Assembly: GCF_900105455.1 (NCBI RefSeq)
Contig: NZ_FNSF01000005.1
Location: forward strand, 1,116,001-1,180,000
Source: Tenacibaculum sp. MAR_2009_124
Lineage (GTDB): Bacteria; Bacteroidota; Bacteroidia; Flavobacteriales; Flavobacteriaceae
Direction of reading: 5' to 3'
Length of the DNA: 64,000 bases
Shown: positions 60,337 to 64,000 of the stretch, piece after piece
Position numbering within the stretch: position 1 is the stretch's first letter
Layout: each line of letters begins with the position of its first letter
Made by a program: the position numbers and the translations under genes
Notes under the pieces: generated by a model
What the model was told of the DNA's origin: nothing
Database searches by the model: none
The model's input: only the letters and a program-made list of their open reading frames with translations

Positions 60337-62628
60337 ATGAGCGAATCAAGAAAAAGACGAGAAGCTTTATTATACCATGCAAAACCAACTCCAGGAAAAA
60401 TTTCTGTGGTGCCTACAAAAAAGTATGCAACTCAGCACGATTTATCTTTGGCGTATTCCCCTGGCGTTGCAGAACCTTGTTTAGAAATAGCAAAAGACAA
60501 AAACAATGTTTACAAGTATACTTCCAAGAGTAACTTAGTAGCAGTTATTTCTAACGGAACGGCAGTTTTAGGTTTAGGAGATATAGGGCCAGAGGCATCA
60601 AAGCCTGTTATGGAAGGGAAAGGATTGCTCTTTAAAATTTTTGCAGATATCGACGTTTTTGATATTGAAGTAGACGCTACTGATGTTGATAAATTTGTTG
60701 AAACAGTGAAAGCAATAGCTCCAACTTTTGGAGGGATTAATTTAGAAGATATTAAAGCTCCAGAAGCCTTTGAAATTGAAAGAAGGTTAAAGGAAGAGCT
60801 TGATATCCCTGTAATGCATGATGATCAACATGGAACCGCAATCATTTCCGCAGCAGCATTGAAAAATGCATTAGAAATTAACGGGAAGGATATTTCAGAA
60901 GTTAAAATTGTAGTGAATGGTGCTGGTGCAGCTGCTATTTCATGTACTCGTTTGTATCTTGCTCTTGGAGTGAAGAGAGAGAATGTAGTAATGTGCGATA
61001 GTAAAGGAGTTATCAGAAAAGATAGAGGCAACCTTACTTCTCAAAAGGAAGAATTTGCAACAGATAAAGATGTAAATACTTTAGAGGAAGCTATGCATAA
61101 TGCCGATGTATTTATCGGTCTTTCAAAAGGGAATGTAGTGTCACCAGAAATGCTACTGTCAATGGCGAAAAATCCTATTGTGTTTGCAATGGCAAATCCA
61201 GAACCAGAAATATCTTATGATTTAGCTGTGCAAACTAGAGAAGATATTATTATGGCTACGGGAAGATCGGATAATCCGAATCAGGTGAACAATGTTTTAG
61301 GTTTTCCATTTATCTTTAGAGGAGCGCTAGATGTTAGAGCAACAAAGATTAATGAGGAAATGAAAATGGCTGCAGTACATGCCTTAGCTGATTTAGCAAA
61401 AAAATCTGTTCCTGAACAAGTAAATATTGTTTACGATGAAATAAGCTTATCTTTTGGAAAAGAATATATAATACCTAAACCTTTTGACCCTAGATTAATT
61501 TACGAGATTCCACCAGCGATAGCGAAAGCAGCGATGGATTCAGGAATAGCTCAAGAGCCAATTACTGATTGGGACAAGTACAGGGAAGAGTTAATGGACC
61601 GCTCTGGAACAGGAACAAAAGAAATTAGATTACTTCATAACAGAGCTAAAAAGGATCCTAAGAAAATTGTTTTTGCGGAAGCAGATCACTTAGATGTATT
61701 AAAAGCTGCTCAAAGAGTATTTGAGGAAAAAATAGGGAATCCTATTTTGTTGGGGAGAAAAGAGGTGATTTTGGAACTGAAAGAAGAGCTTGGTTTTGAT
61801 GGAGAAGTGCCAATTATCGATCCAAAGACAGATGAGGAAGAAGAGACTAGAAATCGATATGCAGAAATATTCTGGAAGTCTCGTCAAAGAAAAGGAGTTA
61901 CATTGTTTGAAGCTAAAAAATTAATGCGTGAGCGTAATTATTTTGCAGCAATGATGGTGAATTCTGGAGAGGCAGATGCGTTAATAACTGGATACTCTAG
62001 ACCTTATCCTTCAGTTGTTCGTCCAATATTAGAATTAATAGAAAAAGATAAAGGAGTAACAAGAGTAGCAGCAACAAACCTTATGTTGACAAAACAAGGG
62101 CCAATGTTCTTGTCAGATACTACAATTAATGTGAACCCATCGGCAAAAGACTTGGCGAAAATTACCCAGTTAACTTCCGCTTTAGCAAAAATGTTTGGTA
62201 TGACTCCAAATATTGCCATGTTAGGGTTTTCAAATTTTGGATCAACAAAGTCTGAAAGTTCAGCTAAAATTAGAGAAGCAGTATCTTATATTCATAGAAA
62301 TCATCCAAATGTGGTTGTTGATGGTGAATTACAAGCCGATTTTGCTTTAAATCCTGAGTTACTGGCAAAAGAGTTTCCTTTTTCAAAACTTAATGGGAAA
62401 AAAGTAAATGTTTTAATATTTCCTAATCTTGATGCCGCCAATATTACCTATAAATTAATGAAGCAAATTAATGGAATTGAGTCTATTGGGCCAATTTTAT
62501 TAGGAATGAGTAAGCCAGTTCATATATTGCAATTAGGGGCAAGTGTTGATGAAATGGTGAATATGGCAGCGGTAGCTGTAGTGGATGCTCAAAATAAGGC
62601 TTCAAATAAAAAAGCATCGTCTTTTTAA
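60337..62628 (+). CDS. maeB: NADP-dependent malic enzyme with phosphotransacetylase-like domain
   Basis: Oxidatively decarboxylates malate to pyruvate with NADP. The 763-residue protein is of the MaeB type: malic N-terminal domain with [15 protein letters not shown] and [17 protein letters not shown], a NAD(P)-binding domain ([20 protein letters not shown]), then a PTA_PTB-like domain (about 430-755) that serves regulation. The ATG 60337 ([15 protein letters not shown]) is chosen on the -7 box. It precedes ruvA by 69 bp and the three genes maeB-ruvA-sprA follow the order I recall for flavobacteria. Confidence 0.94.
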   Translation: MSESRKRREALLYHAKPTPGKISVVPTKKYATQHDLSLAYSPGVAEPCLEIAKDKNNVYKYTSKSNLVAVISNGTAVLGLGDIGPEASKPVMEGKGLLFKIFADIDVFDIEVDATDVDKFVETVKAIAPTFGGINLEDIKAPEAFEIERRLKEELDIPVMHDDQHGTAIISAAALKNALEINGKDISEVKIVVNGAGAAAISCTRLYLALGVKRENVVMCDSKGVIRKDRGNLTSQKEEFATDKDVNTLEEAMHNADVFIGLSKGNVVSPEMLLSMAKNPIVFAMANPEPEISYDLAVQTREDIIMATGRSDNPNQVNNVLGFPFIFRGALDVRATKINEEMKMAAVHALADLAKKSVPEQVNIVYDEISLSFGKEYIIPKPFDPRLIYEIPPAIAKAAMDSGIAQEPITDWDKYREELMDRSGTGTKEIRLLHNRAKKDPKKIVFAEADHLDVLKAAQRVFEEKIGNPILLGRKEVILELKEELGFDGEVPIIDPKTDEEEETRNRYAEIFWKSRQRKGVTLFEAKKLMRERNYFAAMMVNSGEADALITGYSRPYPSVVRPILELIEKDKGVTRVAATNLMLTKQGPMFLSDTTINVNPSAKDLAKITQLTSALAKMFGMTPNIAMLGFSNFGSTKSESSAKIREAVSYIHRNHPNVVVDGELQADFALNPELLAKEFPFSKLNGKKVNVLIFPNLDAANITYKLMKQINGIESIGPILLGMSKPVHILQLGASVDEMVNMAAVAVVDAQNKASNKKASSF

Positions 62629-62697
62629 AACATTGAAAACGAGAATTTTTAAAAACAAATAATTTTTCTACTTTAGACAACGCGAAACAAGAAATAG

Positions 62698-63279
62698 ATG
62701 ATAACACAAATAAGGGGAAGACTTGTGGAAAAAAATCCAACGTATGTTGTGATTGATTGTAACGGTGTGGGATATTTACTTCATATTTCTCTGAACACGT
62801 ATTCTTTATTGCCAAGTGATGAAAATATTGTGTTGTACACACATTTATCTATTAGAGAGGACGCGCATACTTTATATGGTTTTATTAATAAAGTTGAACG
62901 AGAAATTTTCAAATTATTAGTATCTGTATCAGGTGTCGGTCCAAGCACGGCTAGAACAATGCTTTCTTCTATGACATCTGAAGAAATTCAACAAGCAATA
63001 GCTTCAGAGAATGTTAAGTTAATTCAATCGGTAAAAGGAATTGGAGCAAAAACAGCCCAGAGACTTATTGTTGATTTGAAAGATAAAATATTAAAAACGT
63101 TCGATTTAGAAGAAGTTTCTATTGTTCAGAACAATACTAATAAAGAAGAAGCGTTATCTGCTTTAGAGGTCTTAGGTTTTGTTCGGAAACAAGCCGAAAA
63201 GGTTGTCAATAATATATTAAAGGGAATGCCTGATGCGACTGTAGAACAGCTCATTAAGCAGGCGTTAAAAAACTTATAG
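62698..63279 (+). CDS. ruvA: Holliday junction DNA helicase subunit RuvA
   Basis: Binds Holliday junctions as a tetramer and loads the RuvB motor for branch migration. The 193-residue protein has the N-terminal OB fold (MITQIRGRLVEKNPTYVVID), two helix-hairpin-helix motifs (VSGVGPSTARTML, VKGIGAKTAQRLIVDLKDK) and the mobile C-terminal helices (EALSALEVLGFVRKQAEKVV). Starts 69 bp after maeB and ends 20 bp before sprA. Confidence 0.97.
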   Translation: MITQIRGRLVEKNPTYVVIDCNGVGYLLHISLNTYSLLPSDENIVLYTHLSIREDAHTLYGFINKVEREIFKLLVSVSGVGPSTARTMLSSMTSEEIQQAIASENVKLIQSVKGIGAKTAQRLIVDLKDKILKTFDLEEVSIVQNNTNKEEALSALEVLGFVRKQAEKVVNNILKGMPDATVEQLIKQALKNL

Positions 63280-63299
63280 AAAAGTTGAAAAATACATTT

Positions 63300-64000
63300 A
63301 TGAATAAATTATTTACAGCACTTACTTTATTGGTAAGTGTTGTTTCGTTTTCACAAAGTGTTGCTAATACGGTGTTAAAGGATACAGTAATACCGCTTAA
63401 ATACAATTTTAAACATAACCAAACAGGAAAGCTTTTCTTAAACAATCCTTCAGAGTTTCAAGTGACCTTTGATAAGGCCTTGAATAAATTTGTTCTTGTT
63501 GAAAAAATAGGAGACTATTTAATAGGGACTCCCATATTTTTGACACCGAAAGAATACGAAAAATACCGCCTTAAAAAAGACATAAAAACCTATTTTAAAG
63601 AAAAGGTCGATGCTACGGATACAAGGAAGAAAGGCAAAAAAGGTGCAAGAAAAAATTTATTGCCAAAATATTATGTAAACTCAAAATTCTTCGAATCTGT
63701 TTTTGGAGGAAATACGGTTGAGGTAATTCCAAGAGGTCAGGTAAACATAAAACTTGGAGGAGTTTATCAGAATAATGAGAATCCTCAAATATCTATTGAT
63801 CAACAGAGTAGTTTTACATTTGATTTTGACCAACAGATTAGTGCAAGTTTACAAGCCAAAGTAGGAAAAAGATTGAAGGTTACAGCAAATTATGATACAC
63901 AGTCTACCTTTAATTTTCAGAACTTAATAAAACTTGAATATACTCCAACTGAGGATGATATTATACAAGGAATTGATGCAGGTAATATTAGCATGCCAAT
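63300..64000 (+). CDS. sprA: SprA, type IX secretion outer-membrane translocon (5' part)
   Basis: SprA/Sov forms the very large beta-barrel through which type IX cargo crosses the outer membrane and is needed for gliding. Only the first 233 residues are in the window and the frame stays open to the last base. It starts with signal peptide MNKLFTALTLLVSVVSFSQ, then PLKYNFKHNQTGKLFLNNPS. The SprA-family region YYVNSKFFESVFGGNTVEVI, PRGQVNIKLGGVYQNNENPQ and KVTANYDTQSTFNFQN follows. Full-length members exceed 2300 residues. Confidence 0.93.
   Translation, partial: MNKLFTALTLLVSVVSFSQSVANTVLKDTVIPLKYNFKHNQTGKLFLNNPSEFQVTFDKALNKFVLVEKIGDYLIGTPIFLTPKEYEKYRLKKDIKTYFKEKVDATDTRKKGKKGARKNLLPKYYVNSKFFESVFGGNTVEVIPRGQVNIKLGGVYQNNENPQISIDQQSSFTFDFDQQISASLQAKVGKRLKVTANYDTQSTFNFQNLIKLEYTPTEDDIIQGIDAGNISMP

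Noticed and set aside
1..64000. CRISPR arrays, rRNA or prophage
   Set aside because: No regularly spaced direct repeats, no rRNA-like blocks and no phage structural genes were seen on reading the window.

Overview
The window is AT-rich chromosomal DNA from a member of the Bacteroidota, almost certainly a marine-type Flavobacteriaceae. The evidence is the gene content: SprA and PorZ of the type IX secretion/gliding machinery, GLPGLI-family and DUF5686 proteins, DUF3078 and DUF2480 proteins, TonB-dependent receptors with carboxypeptidase-like N-termini, the DUF1800/DUF1501 pair, the maeB-ruvA-sprA order, and TAnnTTTG-type -7 promoter boxes in place of E. coli-like promoters. The genus cannot be fixed from the sequence alone.

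Layout. 1-2548: 3' part of a Tas-like aldo/keto reductase, then a complete insertion sequence (902-2548, inverted repeats, 4-bp target duplication) whose transposase start looks damaged. 2687-7647: trpS, an acyltransferase, a LytTR response regulator/LytS-type kinase pair and a CYTH protein. 7835-14059: porZ-recO, a TonB-dependent receptor, a small DUF3817 membrane protein and an isolated MoaD. 14190-15191: a glycerophosphodiesterase lipoprotein.

15523-23293 is the most interesting part. It is a minus-strand cassette that reads, in transcription order, two short double-glycine-leader peptides (each core with exactly two Cys), two small/medium membrane proteins, another small membrane protein, a membrane-anchored thioredoxin-like protein, a membrane protein with a soluble tail, a C39 peptidase-ABC exporter, two single-TM micropeptides, and a second ABC exporter. 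In that second exporter the N-terminal half of the C39 peptidase, including the catalytic Cys, is replaced by a VanZ-like membrane domain. This looks like a bacteriocin-like peptide maturation and export system. Four genes or candidates in it are under 60 codons and easily missed. No membrane-fusion protein is encoded nearby.

23867-31350: purF-like amidotransferase, PfkB kinase, the SufE/SufT-like/DUF2480 iron-sulfur group, two tandem DUF3078 proteins and a lipoprotein with a candidate sigma-54 promoter. 31460-45357: a subtilase-like lipoprotein with an altered active site, SDR and AKR oxidoreductases, an AlbA_2 protein, PEBP protein, AraC regulator, DUF1501/DUF1800, a cyclase, a GH92 mannosidase, a helix-hairpin-helix membrane protein and an ankyrin protein. 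45439-57172: a CNNM/CorC-like protein, a pair of tiny two-Cys secreted paralogues ahead of a GLPGLI protein and its TonB-type partner, DUF5686, an AsmA-like protein and QueG. 57504-64000: an opine-dehydrogenase-like protein, a tandem pair of PAS proteins, maeB, ruvA and the 5' end of sprA.

Several small non-coding structures stand out: a MITE-like inverted repeat (25781-25946), a REP-like inverted repeat (15523-15600), a ~52-bp segment repeated downstream of both ABC exporters, and a terminator with no visible gene ahead of it upstream of sufE. No tRNA, rRNA or CRISPR array was recognised.
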